From: Embleya hyalina
GTDB taxonomy: Bacteria > Actinomycetota > Actinomycetes > Streptomycetales > Streptomycetaceae
Assembly (NCBI RefSeq): GCF_003967355.1
Contig: NZ_BIFH01000018.1
Span: 274,352 to 338,351, forward strand
Length of the DNA stretch: 64,000 nucleotides
Reading direction: 5' to 3'
Part shown: piece after piece, positions 7,985-16,458 of the stretch
Numbering within the stretch: the first letter of the stretch is position 1
How the letters are laid out: the number at the start of each line of letters is the position of its first letter
The notes under the pieces: model-generated
Databases searched by the model: none
Told to the model about the DNA's origin: nothing
What the model saw: only the letters and a program-made list of their open reading frames with translations
Position numbers and translations under genes: made by a program

Positions 7985-8875
7985 ATGAGCGAAACCACCA
8001 AGACCCCCTCCCCGACACTGCCCGGCGGTACGTGGACCCTCGGCGATCTCACCGTCGGCCGCTTCGGCTACGGCGCCATGCAGCTCGCCGGCCCCGGCGT
8101 GATGGGCCCGCCCGCCGACCACGCGGGCGCGCTCGCCGTCCTGCGCGAGGCGGCCGCCCTCGGGATCACCCACATCGACACGGCCGGCGCCTACGGACCG
8201 CGGGTCACCAACCGGCTGATCCGTGCGGCGCTGCACCCCTATGCCGAATCCCTGCACATCGTGACCAAGGTCGGCGCGGTCCGCGACGAGCAGGGCGGCT
8301 GGCCCCCGGCCCGTCGGCCCGAGGAGCTGCGCCGCGCCGTCCACGAAAACCTCGAGGACCTCGGCCTCGACACGCTCGACGTGGTCCTCCTCCGGCTCGG
8401 CGACGCCCAGGGCCCGCGCCCCGGCTCGCTCGCCGAGCCCTTCGCGACCCTGATCGAACTCCGACGCCAGGGCCTGATCCGCCACCTCGGAGTAAGCAAC
8501 GCGACGCCGGAACAGGTCGCCGAGGCGCGGGCGATGGCCCCGATCGTGGCCGTGCAGAACATGTACAACCTCGCCCACCGCCAGGACGACGCGCTGATCG
8601 ACGAACTCGCCGACCAGGGCATCGCCTACGTGCCCTTCTTCCCCCTCGGCGGCTTCACCCCACTACAGTCCACGACGCTGTCCACCGTGGCCGACGCCCT
8701 GAACACGACCCCCACGTCGATCGCCCTCGCCTGGCTGCTGCGACGCTCACCGAACATCCTCCTCATCCCCGGCACCTCCTCGCTGCCCCACCTCCACGAG
8801 AACATCACGGGCGCGGCCCTCACCCTCTCCGCCGAAGACCTCACCGAACTGGACGGGATCGACCGCCGCCGGTGA
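7985..8875 (+). CDS. Aldo/keto reductase family protein with altered tetrad
   Basis: 296-residue TIM-barrel aldo/keto reductase (NADPH-dependent carbonyl reduction in the cytoplasm). Tetrad residues Asp65 (HIDTAGAY), Tyr70 and Lys95 (HIVTKVG) are present, but the usual catalytic His after the barrel strand is Arg137 (DVVLLRLGD). This substitution occurs in an actinomycete subgroup and may change the reaction or substrate. The C-terminal SIALAWLL and IPGTSSLPHL segments are the usual NADPH-binding region. ATG at 7985 was chosen over an in-frame upstream ATG that lies inside the operator. Likely controlled by the divergent LysR. Confidence 0.87.
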   Translation: MSETTKTPSPTLPGGTWTLGDLTVGRFGYGAMQLAGPGVMGPPADHAGALAVLREAAALGITHIDTAGAYGPRVTNRLIRAALHPYAESLHIVTKVGAVRDEQGGWPPARRPEELRRAVHENLEDLGLDTLDVVLLRLGDAQGPRPGSLAEPFATLIELRRQGLIRHLGVSNATPEQVAEARAMAPIVAVQNMYNLAHRQDDALIDELADQGIAYVPFFPLGGFTPLQSTTLSTVADALNTTPTSIALAWLLRRSPNILLIPGTSSLPHLHENITGAALTLSAEDLTELDGIDRRR

Positions 8876-8941
8876 CGACGGCCCGATTCCTCGGCGGCGG
8901 GAGTGGGGAATCGGCCGGGTGGGGTGGCTATTGTCGGTGGC

Positions 8942-9730
8942 ATGGGTGACTTGGTGGGGGCGCGGGTCGAGGTCGACGGGCGGGCCACGACGGTGGATCG
9001 GCTGCACGCCGTTGCCGTGGGGGGCTATGGGCACTTCACCGCGATGCAGGTGCGTGGTGGGCGGGTGCGTGGGCTGGCGGATCACCTTCGGCGGCTCGAC
9101 GCGGCCAATCGGGAGTTGTTCGGCAGCGCCCTGGACGGGGATCTGGTTCGGCGGTACATCCGGCACGCGCTGGCCGACGACGTTCTCGACGCGTCGGTGC
9201 GGGTGCACGTGTTCGCCGCGGACGAGGACGGGGCGGTCGCGGTGCTGGTCACCGTGCGCCCGCCGGGGGACATGTCGGGCGCGCCGCAGGCGTTGCGGTC
9301 CGTTCCGTACCTGCGGTCCGTGGCGCACATCAAGCGGGTCGGGGACTTCGGGCAGGCCCACTATCGGCGACTGGTCGCCCGCGAGGGCTTCGACGAGGCG
9401 CTCCTGACCGGTCCGGACGGGGTCGTCGCGGAGGGCGCGATCACCAACATCGTCTTCCACGACGGCACTTCGCTGGTCTGGCCGAACGCGCCGGTCCTGG
9501 AGGGCATCACCATGCAGTTGCTCGAACGGGCGCTCTCCACAGGTCCGTTGCCCTCCCGGCGCGGCCCGGTCCATCTGTCCGAGGTGGGTTCGTTCCGGGC
9601 CGCGTTCGTGACGAACTCGCGCGGCATCGCGCCGGTCCGGCTGATCGACGACGTGCGGATCCCGGTCGACACCGCGCTGACGGCGACGCTGGCCGAACTG
9701 TACGGGTCGGTCGGGTGGGACCGGATCTGA
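8942..9730 (+). CDS. PLP-dependent aminotransferase class IV protein
   Basis: 262 residues of the branched-chain aminotransferase / aminodeoxychorismate lyase fold type IV. The probable PLP lysine is in SVAHIKRVGDFG (about residue 126), and EGAITNIVFHDG (about 163-174) corresponds to the conserved Glu-x3-Asn PLP-binding segment. It is shorter than full BCATs (about 300), as for many class IV proteins of unknown substrate in actinomycetes. It is a single gene, convergent with the membrane protein gene at 9750. Confidence 0.85.
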   Translation: MGDLVGARVEVDGRATTVDRLHAVAVGGYGHFTAMQVRGGRVRGLADHLRRLDAANRELFGSALDGDLVRRYIRHALADDVLDASVRVHVFAADEDGAVAVLVTVRPPGDMSGAPQALRSVPYLRSVAHIKRVGDFGQAHYRRLVAREGFDEALLTGPDGVVAEGAITNIVFHDGTSLVWPNAPVLEGITMQLLERALSTGPLPSRRGPVHLSEVGSFRAAFVTNSRGIAPVRLIDDVRIPVDTALTATLAELYGSVGWDRI

Positions 9731-9749
9731 CCACCCGTCGGCGGTTGGA

Positions 9750-10352
9750 CTACTCCCAGACCGTGGCTTCGAAGGTGACCGCGGAGCGGGTGGGCACACT
9801 GGTGATGCGCAGGTAGGCGGTGTGGCCTTCGTCGGTCTGGAAGCACAGGCGCGTGCCCTGGGACAGTTCGCCGCTCGTGTAGGTGCCGCGTTTGGCGATC
9901 GCCTGGGCGCAGTCGTCCCTGGTCGGTTCGGGGCCGTCGGGCGAGACGATGGCCACGACGTTGCCCGACTTGATCGGGCCGAGGGCCAGGTCCGGGAGGT
10001 TGAACCCGACCCACGCGTCGGCACCCTTCGATCCGGGTTGGCCGAACGGCGACGAGGTGTCCAGGTCGACGTTCTCGGCGCCCGGCTTGAGGGTGACCTT
10101 CATCGGTCCGGCGAGCTTCTTCGCGGGCGCGTTCGCCGCGGGCGCGGTCGCCGGGTCGGTCGCGGGTTTGCCCGCGGGCGACCCGTTCCCGCCGCTCGAC
10201 GCGGGGGTGTTGATCGGGGCGCTGTTGTTCGTCGACCGCGACTTGTCGTCGTCGGAATCCGATTTCGTGGCCACTTGGACCGTCACGATGATCCCCACCA
10301 CGGGGATCACGATCCCCACGACCCACCAGGCCCACTTCGGCTGATCGCTCAC
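9750..10352 (-). CDS. Membrane-anchored protein of unknown function
   Basis: 200 residues starting with GTG (SDQPKWAWWV). One transmembrane segment at about residues 8-25 (WWVVGIVIPVVGIIVTVQVA) is followed by a low-complexity Ser/Pro/Ala/Asn linker (about 30-85) and a C-terminal globular domain (about 88-200) rich in beta-strand-like sequence with two Cys residues (DDCAQAIA, TRLCFQTD) that could form a disulphide outside the cell. I recognise no catalytic motif. The layout resembles surface-exposed DUF proteins common in streptomycetes. It is divergent from the SRPBCC-ArsR operon. Confidence 0.75.
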   Translation of the reverse strand: MSDQPKWAWWVVGIVIPVVGIIVTVQVATKSDSDDDKSRSTNNSAPINTPASSGGNGSPAGKPATDPATAPAANAPAKKLAGPMKVTLKPGAENVDLDTSSPFGQPGSKGADAWVGFNLPDLALGPIKSGNVVAIVSPDGPEPTRDDCAQAIAKRGTYTSGELSQGTRLCFQTDEGHTAYLRITSVPTRSAVTFEATVWE

Positions 10353-10472
10353 AATACCCCCGTATGTACGTCGTCCGAGCGCGGCGAGCCTACCATCGGC
10401 TTTCGGCCGAGGGGCCGGCCCGAACGCGCGGGGTGCGAAGCGGCCGGCGCGACACGCGGCCCACATCCTCAT

Positions 10473-10533
10473 GCAACCAATGGTTGCGTATTTCCGGAGG
10501 CGTCGGCTAAGCTGACGTGCAACCAAACGTTGC
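10473..10533. promoter_or_regulatory. Two ArsR-type operators flanking a promoter
   Basis: GCAACCA-A-TGGTTGC (10473-10487, perfect) and GCAACCAAACGTTGC (10519-10533, near-perfect) are two 15-bp sites 46 bp apart. Between them TTGCGT (10484-10489) and TAAGCT (10508-10513), 18 nt apart, make a reasonable promoter for the operon starting at 10548. The ArsR repressor encoded in that operon is the obvious ligand. Confidence 0.6.
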
Positions 10534-10547
10534 AGAAGGTGGCGGAC

Positions 10548-11012
10548 ATGGAATTCGGAACGATCGAGCGGGAGATCCACATCGACGCCTCACCCGAGGT
10601 CGTCTTCGACGTGGTGAGCAGCCCCGAGCACCTGCGCGAGTGGTGGCCGGACGAGGCGGAGTTCCCGGCCGTGCCCGGGGGAGAGGGGCGGATCGGCTTC
10701 GGGAACTGCGCGGAGGGCGACGGCACCTGGATGCGGTTCACGGTCGTGGAGGCCGTGCCGCCGCGGCTGTTCTCCTTCCGGTGGACCCACCCGGAAGGGG
10801 AGCCGGCCGCCTCGGGCAACTCGAACCTGGTCGTCTTCGCCCTCGAACCCGCCGGCACGGGGACGCTCCTGCGGATGACCGAGAGCGGCTTCCGCGAGCG
10901 CGGCTGGGACGAGGCGAAGATCGCCGCCGAGTACGCCGAACACACCACCGGCTGGGACCACTACCTGCCCCGGCTGCCGACGTATGCCGCGAAAGTCGGA
11001 GCGGGCGCATGA
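10548..11012 (+). CDS. SRPBCC (AHSA1-like) domain protein
   Basis: 154-residue START/AHA1-type helix-grip protein. HIDASPEVVFDVVSSPEHLREWWPD (given in part) is the typical opening strand-helix, and TTGWDHYLPRL is the C-terminal helix that lines the ligand cavity. Such proteins bind hydrophobic ligands; the function here is unknown. It is the first gene of a three-gene operon and overlaps the ArsR gene by the ATGA arrangement. Confidence 0.87.
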   Translation: MEFGTIEREIHIDASPEVVFDVVSSPEHLREWWPDEAEFPAVPGGEGRIGFGNCAEGDGTWMRFTVVEAVPPRLFSFRWTHPEGEPAASGNSNLVVFALEPAGTGTLLRMTESGFRERGWDEAKIAAEYAEHTTGWDHYLPRLPTYAAKVGAGA

Positions 11013-11368
11013 GCGTGGTGGTGGACGACGACCTCTGGTCGGCGGTCGGCGACCCGATCCGGCGCCGCATGCTCGACCTGTTGCTGAACGATGGCGGCGG
11101 GACGGCGACCAGCCTGAGCGAGCACCTCCCGGTGACCCGCCAGGCGGTGGCCAAGCACCTCGTCGTCCTCGACCGGGTCGGCCTGGTACACGCCACCACC
11201 GCGGGCCGCGAGCGGCTGTTCCGCGTCGATCAGGCCCAACTCGCCCGCGCCGTTGCCCAACTCGCCGATGTCGGCGCCGGCTGGGACGCCCGCCTGCGGC
11301 GCATCAAGCGCATCGCCGAGACGATCCGGCGCGCCGGGGAATCGACCGACAAGACCGGAAAGCAGTAG
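11009..11368 (+). CDS. ArsR-family HTH regulator
   Basis: 119-residue winged-helix repressor. The recognition helix region is PVTRQAVAKHLVVLDRVGLV (residues about 40-59). No Cys metal-ligand motif is visible, so it is probably a non-metal-sensing member, like many encoded next to SRPBCC genes. Translationally coupled to the upstream SRPBCC gene. The palindromic sites at 10473-10533 are its likely operators. Confidence 0.9.
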   Translation: MSVVVDDDLWSAVGDPIRRRMLDLLLNDGGGTATSLSEHLPVTRQAVAKHLVVLDRVGLVHATTAGRERLFRVDQAQLARAVAQLADVGAGWDARLRRIKRIAETIRRAGESTDKTGKQ

Positions 11369-11382
11369 AGAGGAACACCGAC

Positions 11383-11826
11383 ATGGCAGACATCCTTCAC
11401 CGCATCGGCGTCGAGCACGCCTCGCCGGAGCAGGTGTACGAGGCGCTCACCACAGTGGCCGGCCTGTCCGGCTGGTGGACCGAGAAGACATCGGGGGAGA
11501 CCGACCTCGGCGGCGTGATCGAATTCCGCTTCGGGCCGGGCGGATTCGACATGAAGGTCGTCGAACTCGACCCGGGACGGCTCGTGCGCTGGGAGGTCGT
11601 CGACGGGCCGGAGGAGTGGGTCGGCACCTTTGTGGAGTGGAACCTCCGCAAGGAAGGCGACTTCACCATCGTGCTGTTCAGGCACGAGGGCTGGCGTGAG
11701 CCGGTCGAGTTCATGCACCACTGCGGCACCAAGTGGGCCGTCTTCCTGATGAGCCTCAAGCAACTCCTGGAGACCGGGGAGGGTGCCCCCGAGCCGCGCG
11801 ACGTGCGGATCGGCGACTGGCACTGA
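11383..11826 (+). CDS. SRPBCC (AHSA1-like) domain protein
   Basis: 147-residue second SRPBCC-fold protein of the operon (IGVEHASPEQVYEALTTVAG and GLSGWWTEKTSG near the N-terminus, GTKWAVFLMSLKQLL helix near the C-terminus). It begins 14 bp after the ArsR stop behind an AGAGAGG ribosome site. It is clearly diverged from the first SRPBCC protein, so the pair is not a recent duplication. Confidence 0.87.
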   Translation: MADILHRIGVEHASPEQVYEALTTVAGLSGWWTEKTSGETDLGGVIEFRFGPGGFDMKVVELDPGRLVRWEVVDGPEEWVGTFVEWNLRKEGDFTIVLFRHEGWREPVEFMHHCGTKWAVFLMSLKQLLETGEGAPEPRDVRIGDWH

Positions 11827-11893
11827 CCGACCGGTCGGCGCCGGCCCCGCTCCGGACCCGGGCCGGCGCCGATCACGGCGCCGGCCCGGCGAA

Positions 11894-12553
11894 TCAGCCG
11901 GCGACCGTCGCGACCGCCTTGTCCACCGGCACGTTCCCGCCGATCAGTTCCAGCGTCAGCCCGGCCGTTTCGGGGGTGTCGAGCAGGGCGGCGAGTACGG
12001 CCGCCACGTCGTCGCGGGTGACGGGCCCGCGCCCGGTGGACGCGGCCAGTGCCACCGTGCCGGTGCCCGGTTCGTCGGTCAGCCGTCCCGGCCGCAGGAC
12101 CGTCCAGTCGAGTCCGGCCCGCGACCGTACATCGGCGTCCGCCGCGCCCTTGGCCCGCAGGTAGGCGGCGAAGACCGGGTCGGTGCCCTCCGGGGGTTCC
12201 CCGTCCGTGCCCATGGCGGACACGACGACGAAGCGCCGTACGCCGGCCGCCTCGGCCGCGTCCGCGAACAGCGCGCACGCCGCACGGTCGACCGTGTCCT
12301 TGCGGGCCGCCCCGCTGCCCGGCCCCGCTCCGGCGGCGAATACGGCCGCGTCCGCGCCCGCCAGGTGCCCGGCGACGTCGGCGACCGGCGCCGACTCCAG
12401 GTCGCACACGACGGGCTCGGCACCCGCCGCCGACACGTCGCCCGCCTGCTCCGGCCGGCGAATGATCCCCGCGACCTCGTCTCCACGCCCGTGCAGCAGC
12501 CGGGCGAGCCGCAGCGCGATTCGGCCGTGACCACCCGCGATGACAATACGCAT
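11894..12553 (-). CDS. NAD(P)H-binding atypical SDR
   Basis: 219-residue NAD(P)-binding protein: IAGGHGRIALRLARLL at residues 4-19 is the nucleotide loop, and RRFVVVSAMGTD resembles the SDR a5 active-site strand. No YxxxK is seen (AYLRAKG lies at that place: Tyr-x3-Lys is approximated by Y-L-R-A-K). It belongs to the SDR_a5/YwnB-like group. ATG 12553 was chosen; an in-frame GTG/ATG lies 12 bp upstream. Confidence 0.82.
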   Translation of the reverse strand: MRIVIAGGHGRIALRLARLLHGRGDEVAGIIRRPEQAGDVSAAGAEPVVCDLESAPVADVAGHLAGADAAVFAAGAGPGSGAARKDTVDRAACALFADAAEAAGVRRFVVVSAMGTDGEPPEGTDPVFAAYLRAKGAADADVRSRAGLDWTVLRPGRLTDEPGTGTVALAASTGRGPVTRDDVAAVLAALLDTPETAGLTLELIGGNVPVDKAVATVAG

Positions 12554-12776
12554 GAGCACGACCATACGCCCCGGCGACGATCGGCACGCGGCACCACGCG
12601 CCGCCGCCCGCGCCCCGTGCGGATCGGCGGGGTCGTACCCCTTCGCCGTCACGCCGGCGGGGCCCGGACCGGTCGCCCCCGGCACCTGCGGACCCGAAGC
12701 AGGGCATAGGGTCGCGAATGCGAGCCGGCAGCGGCTCCACACTCGTCGTCCCACGTCATCGAGGAGCCGGCCGGCC

Positions 12777-13424
12777 ATGAGCCCGAAACCGCCGACCCCG
12801 CCACCGGCCGACCGCGGCGAACTGCCCCCGGGGCAGCGGCGGGTGCGCGGTTGGCCGGTCTCCCACTACGGCCCGGTCCTGGTGTTCCGCCCCGACCGCT
12901 GGGACCTGCGGATCTTCGGCGCCACCGCCGACGGTCGCGAACGGGCCTGGAACTGGGCGGAGTTCATCGCCCACCCGGCGCTGCCGCGGATCACCGTGGT
13001 CGCGGATCTGCACTGCGCCCAAGGCGTCACCTCGACCGACCACGAGTGGTTCGGCATCCCCGCGGCGAGCCTGCTGGAGCTGGTCCCGCCCGCGGCGGCG
13101 GTCACCCACGTGATGGCGTGGGCGGAGTACGGTTACAGCGCCAACCTGCGCCTGGCCGACTTCGCCGCGCCCACCACGGTGTTGGCCACCCATCGCGGCG
13201 GCGAGGCCCTGACCGCCGAACACGGCTTCCCGTTGCGGCTGGTGGTGCCGCACCTGTACGGCTACAAGAGCGCGAAGTGGCTCCGAGCCGTCGAGTATCC
13301 GACCGAGGAGCGCCGCGGCTTCTGGGAGGAACGCGGTTACCACACCCTCGGGGACCCCTGGCGCGAGCAGCGGTACGCCCACCAGGAGGCCGGGTCGAAC
13401 GAGGGCCCCGACCACGGCGGCTGA
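12777..13424 (+). CDS. Molybdopterin-dependent sulfite oxidase-like protein
   Basis: 215-residue oxidoreductase of the sulfite-oxidase/MsrP (YedY) molybdopterin-binding fold. Cys80 in VADLHCAQGVTSTDHEWFG (partial) is the expected molybdenum-thiolate ligand. VPHLYGYKSAKWLRAVEY is the conserved substrate/pterin segment. There is no Tat signal peptide, so unlike MsrP it should be cytoplasmic. No haem or membrane partner is encoded nearby, so the electron acceptor is unknown. Confidence 0.85.
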   Translation: MSPKPPTPPPADRGELPPGQRRVRGWPVSHYGPVLVFRPDRWDLRIFGATADGRERAWNWAEFIAHPALPRITVVADLHCAQGVTSTDHEWFGIPAASLLELVPPAAAVTHVMAWAEYGYSANLRLADFAAPTTVLATHRGGEALTAEHGFPLRLVVPHLYGYKSAKWLRAVEYPTEERRGFWEERGYHTLGDPWREQRYAHQEAGSNEGPDHGG

Positions 13425-13466
13425 CGCCCGCGAGCCCCGGTGCCCGGCGGCGCCGGCCCGTCGGGT

Positions 13467-14114
13467 TCAGTCCCTGCGCCACAGTTCGTCGTAGCGCTCC
13501 GCCGAGGGCGGCCGGCCGGGGAGCGGGAAGTCGGTGTTGTCCGGGCGGGCGCGCAGGCCGTCGAGGACCAGGGCGACCAGCCGCTCCCGGGCGTGGGCGT
13601 CCGCCGGCGTCGGTACGGGCGGGCGTCGGGAGAACTGCTCGATCACCAGGAAGACGTCGATGGTGGTGGCGTCGGCCCGCAGTACGCCCGCGGCGTGGGC
13701 GCGGGCCACGACCTCGTCGGCCAACCGGTCCGAGACGCGGCCCGCCTCGGCCATCTCCGGGGTGAAGCGGACCGTCCCGGCGATCGGCGCGAGCGAACCC
13801 GGGCCGAAATCGACACACTCGCGTACATAACCGGCCAGTCCCTCCCAGGGGTCCTCGGCGGCGAGCGCGGTCCGCGCGGCCTCCGAATACTGCTCGGCCG
13901 CCGACACCGTGAGTTTCTGGAGCAGTTCCTCCTTGGTGCCGTACCGCCGGTACAGCGTGGCGATGCCCACGCCCGCCCGCTCGGCGACGGCGGACACCGG
14001 GGCGTCGGCGCCCTGGCTCGTGAAGACCTCGCGCGCCGCGGCCAGCAGCCGCCGGTCGTTGCGCGCCGCCTCGGCCTGGCGGCCACGCTTGCGCGGCCGT
14101 TCGCTCGTGCTCAT
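13467..14114 (-). CDS. TetR-family transcriptional regulator
   Basis: 215 residues with an N-terminal TetR HTH (about 20-65; GVGIATLYRRYGTKEELLQKL) and a C-terminal ligand domain. ATG at 14114 was taken; a second in-frame ATG lies 18 bp upstream. It is divergent from a quinone oxidoreductase-MFS operon, with two tandem palindromes between the genes, which makes it the probable repressor of that operon and of itself. Confidence 0.9.
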   Translation of the reverse strand: MSTSERPRKRGRQAEAARNDRRLLAAAREVFTSQGADAPVSAVAERAGVGIATLYRRYGTKEELLQKLTVSAAEQYSEAARTALAAEDPWEGLAGYVRECVDFGPGSLAPIAGTVRFTPEMAEAGRVSDRLADEVVARAHAAGVLRADATTIDVFLVIEQFSRRPPVPTPADAHARERLVALVLDGLRARPDNTDFPLPGRPPSAERYDELWRRD

Positions 14115-14134
14115 GGTCACCAGGATATCCATTG

Positions 14135-14179
14135 CGGAGTGGATCGCTCCGTTATAGTTTAACGGAGCATTCCACTCCG
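14135..14179. promoter_or_regulatory. Paired TetR operators around a -10 box
   Basis: Two 17-bp sites, each CGGAG-N7-CTCCG (14135-14151 and 14163-14179), are also nearly perfect inverted repeats of each other (15 of 17). The 11-nt spacer between them contains TATAGT, a good -10 element for the rightward operon, and TAAACT for the leftward TetR. Binding would occlude both promoters. Confidence 0.65.
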
Positions 14180-14254
14180 TTATTTTTCCCGGCGGCCGGT
14201 CCACGCCCCGTGCGTGGTCCGTCCCGCCGTTTCGGTCGCCGAGGAGGCGGAACC

Positions 14255-15184
14255 ATGAAGGCCGCAATCGCCAGGGAGTTCGGCGGACCCGAGGTCCTGC
14301 ACATCGCCGAGATCCCCACCCCGCACGCGGGGCCGGGCCGGGTGCGCGTCAGGGTGCGCGCGGCCGGCGTCATGCCCTTCGACACCGCCCTGCGCGCCGG
14401 GCGGTTCCCGCCCGCGATGACGCCCGGGTTCCCGGCCGAACCGATCGTGCCCGGCAACGAGTTCGCGGGCGTGGTCGACGAGGTCGGCGAGGGGGTCGCG
14501 GGGCTCCCACCCGGAACGGAGGTGCTCGGCTTCGCGACCACGGGGGCGTACGCCGAGTTCATCGTCGTCCCCGCCGACCAGGTCACCCGCAAGCCTCCCG
14601 GCATGCCCTGGGAGATCGCCGCGGGACTGTCCGGCAACGGGCAGGGCGCGCACCTGGCGCTGCGGCAACTCTCGGTCGGGCCGGGGGACATCGTGCTGAT
14701 CAACGGGGCCGCGGGCGGTCTCGGCACCATCGCCGTGCAACTCGCGAAGGCGTGGGGAGCCGCGACCGTCATCGGCACGGCGAGCGAGCCGAACCACGAC
14801 TATCTGCGCTCCCTGGGCGCGGTCCCGGTGACCTACGGCCCGGGCCTGGTCGAGCGGGTACGGGCGATCGCCCCGGACGGCGTCGACGCGGCACTCGACG
14901 CGGCGGGTCCCGAAGCGCTCCGCGACTCCGTCGAACTCACCGGGGACCGCGACCGGGTGCTCACCATGATCTCCGACGAGGCCGCCCGCGAACTCGGCCT
15001 GCGCGAGTGGAGCGGCGCGCGCAGCGGCGAACTGCTCGGCGAACTGGCCGACGCGTGGAGCGGGGGCGGGTTCGTCGTGCACCTGCGCGCGACGTACGCG
15101 CTGGCCGACGCGGCGCGGGCGCATCGCGCCGTCGAGACCGGCCACGGCCGCGGCAAGGTCGTACTCGCGGTGGACCTGCCGTGA
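14255..15184 (+). CDS. Quinone oxidoreductase-like MDR protein
   Basis: 309-residue zinc-independent medium-chain dehydrogenase/reductase: an N-terminal GroES-like domain (about 1-125, MKAAIAREFGGPEVL) and a Rossmann domain with NGAAGGLGTIAVQLA at about 150-164 (NADPH). It lacks Cys/His zinc ligands, as in QOR proteins. Strong ribosome site GAGGAGG. The stop overlaps the start of the MFS gene (GTGA), so they form an operon, likely detoxification and efflux. Confidence 0.9.
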   Translation: MKAAIAREFGGPEVLHIAEIPTPHAGPGRVRVRVRAAGVMPFDTALRAGRFPPAMTPGFPAEPIVPGNEFAGVVDEVGEGVAGLPPGTEVLGFATTGAYAEFIVVPADQVTRKPPGMPWEIAAGLSGNGQGAHLALRQLSVGPGDIVLINGAAGGLGTIAVQLAKAWGAATVIGTASEPNHDYLRSLGAVPVTYGPGLVERVRAIAPDGVDAALDAAGPEALRDSVELTGDRDRVLTMISDEAARELGLREWSGARSGELLGELADAWSGGGFVVHLRATYALADAARAHRAVETGHGRGKVVLAVDLP

Positions 15185-16458
15185 CGACGGTGCGCGACGC
15201 GGCGCCGGAGGGCGGGACGCGCGGTCGTGACCTCTTCGACGACCGGCGGTTCCGACTCCTCTTCCTGGCGCGCTCGATCTCCGTACTGGCCGCCGCCTTC
15301 GGCCCCGTGGCGCTGGCCTTCGGTGTCCTGGACCTGCCGGGCGCGAGTGCCACGACGCTGACGGTCGTGCTGACCGCGCAGACGGTGCCGCAGATCGCCC
15401 TGATGTTGTTCGGCGGGGTCGTCGCCGACCGGATCTCCCGCACCCGGCTGATGCTGACGGCGGAACTGGCCTCCGCCGCGGCGTTCTTCGGCCTCGCGAC
15501 GATGTTCGTCACCGGACACGCGCCGGTGTGGGGCATCGCGCTCCTCGCCGCCGCCACCGGCATCGCACTCGCGCTCTACTACCCGGCGCTCACCGGCGTG
15601 GTGCCCGAGATCGTCCGGGACGAGCACCTTCAGACGGCGAACGGCGTGCTGCGCCTGGGCGTCAACAGCGCGCGCCTGCTGGGCATGGCGGCGGCGGGCG
15701 GCGCGGTGGCGCTGCTGGGGGCCGGGTGGGCGTTGGCGGTGAACGGTGTCGGGCTCGTGGTGTCCGCGGCACTGCTCGCCGCCCTGCGCCCGACCCCCGG
15801 GACGGGTCGGAGGCGGACCTCCATGATGAGCGATCTCCGGGAGGGCCGACGGGAGTTCGCGTCCCGCCGCTGGTTGTGGGTGATCGTCCTCCAGTTCTCC
15901 TTCGTGATCGCCGCGATGCAGGCCGCCTTCGGTGTCCTCGGTCCTGTGGTCGCGAAGGCCGATCTCGGCGGAGCCCCGGCCTGGTCGGCGATCCTGGTCG
16001 GACAGGGCCTCGGCACACTCGCGGGTGTCTTCCTGGCCATCCGTCTCCGTCCCCGCCGCCCCCTGCTGGTGGCCACGTCGATGGTCTTCGCGGTGGCCCT
16101 GCCGATCACCCTTCTGGGCATCGGCGCCCCGGTATACGTCGTCGCCCTCGGCGCGTTCGTCACCGGCGCGGCCTTCGACGTCTTCGGCGTGATGTGGGAG
16201 ACCACGATGCAGCGGGAGATACCGCGCGAGGCGCTGTCGCGCGTGGCGGCGTACGACGGGCTCGGCTCGTTCATGTTCGGGCCGCTGGGCCTCGTCGCCG
16301 CCGCCCCCCTCGCGGACGCCGTCGGCGCGCATCACGCGCTGCTGCTGTGCGCGGCGCTGATCGTGCTGGTGACGGTGGGAGCACTGGCCGTCCCCGAGGT
16401 GCGAAACCTCCGCGCCCCGACACATGTGGTCGACAGCCGGGCCCTCACGTCGGGGTGA
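15181..16458 (+). CDS. MFS transporter
   Basis: 425-residue major facilitator with about 11-12 hydrophobic segments and the inter-helix 2/3 motif GGVVADRISRTRLML. It is of the enterobactin-exporter/DHA3-like type. GTG start overlapping the quinone reductase stop. Likely exports a toxic compound sensed by the TetR at 13467. It converges with, and overlaps by 14 bp, the alcohol dehydrogenase gene of the biosynthetic cluster; whether it also exports the cluster product is unknown. Confidence 0.9.
   Translation: MTTVRDAAPEGGTRGRDLFDDRRFRLLFLARSISVLAAAFGPVALAFGVLDLPGASATTLTVVLTAQTVPQIALMLFGGVVADRISRTRLMLTAELASAAAFFGLATMFVTGHAPVWGIALLAAATGIALALYYPALTGVVPEIVRDEHLQTANGVLRLGVNSARLLGMAAAGGAVALLGAGWALAVNGVGLVVSAALLAALRPTPGTGRRRTSMMSDLREGRREFASRRWLWVIVLQFSFVIAAMQAAFGVLGPVVAKADLGGAPAWSAILVGQGLGTLAGVFLAIRLRPRRPLLVATSMVFAVALPITLLGIGAPVYVVALGAFVTGAAFDVFGVMWETTMQREIPREALSRVAAYDGLGSFMFGPLGLVAAAPLADAVGAHHALLLCAALIVLVTVGALAVPEVRNLRAPTHVVDSRALTSG

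Noticed and set aside
13467-16458. TetR, quinone reductase and MFS genes as part of the biosynthetic cluster
   Set aside because: They form their own operator-controlled unit converging on the cluster. The MFS could export the product, but nothing in the sequence links them.
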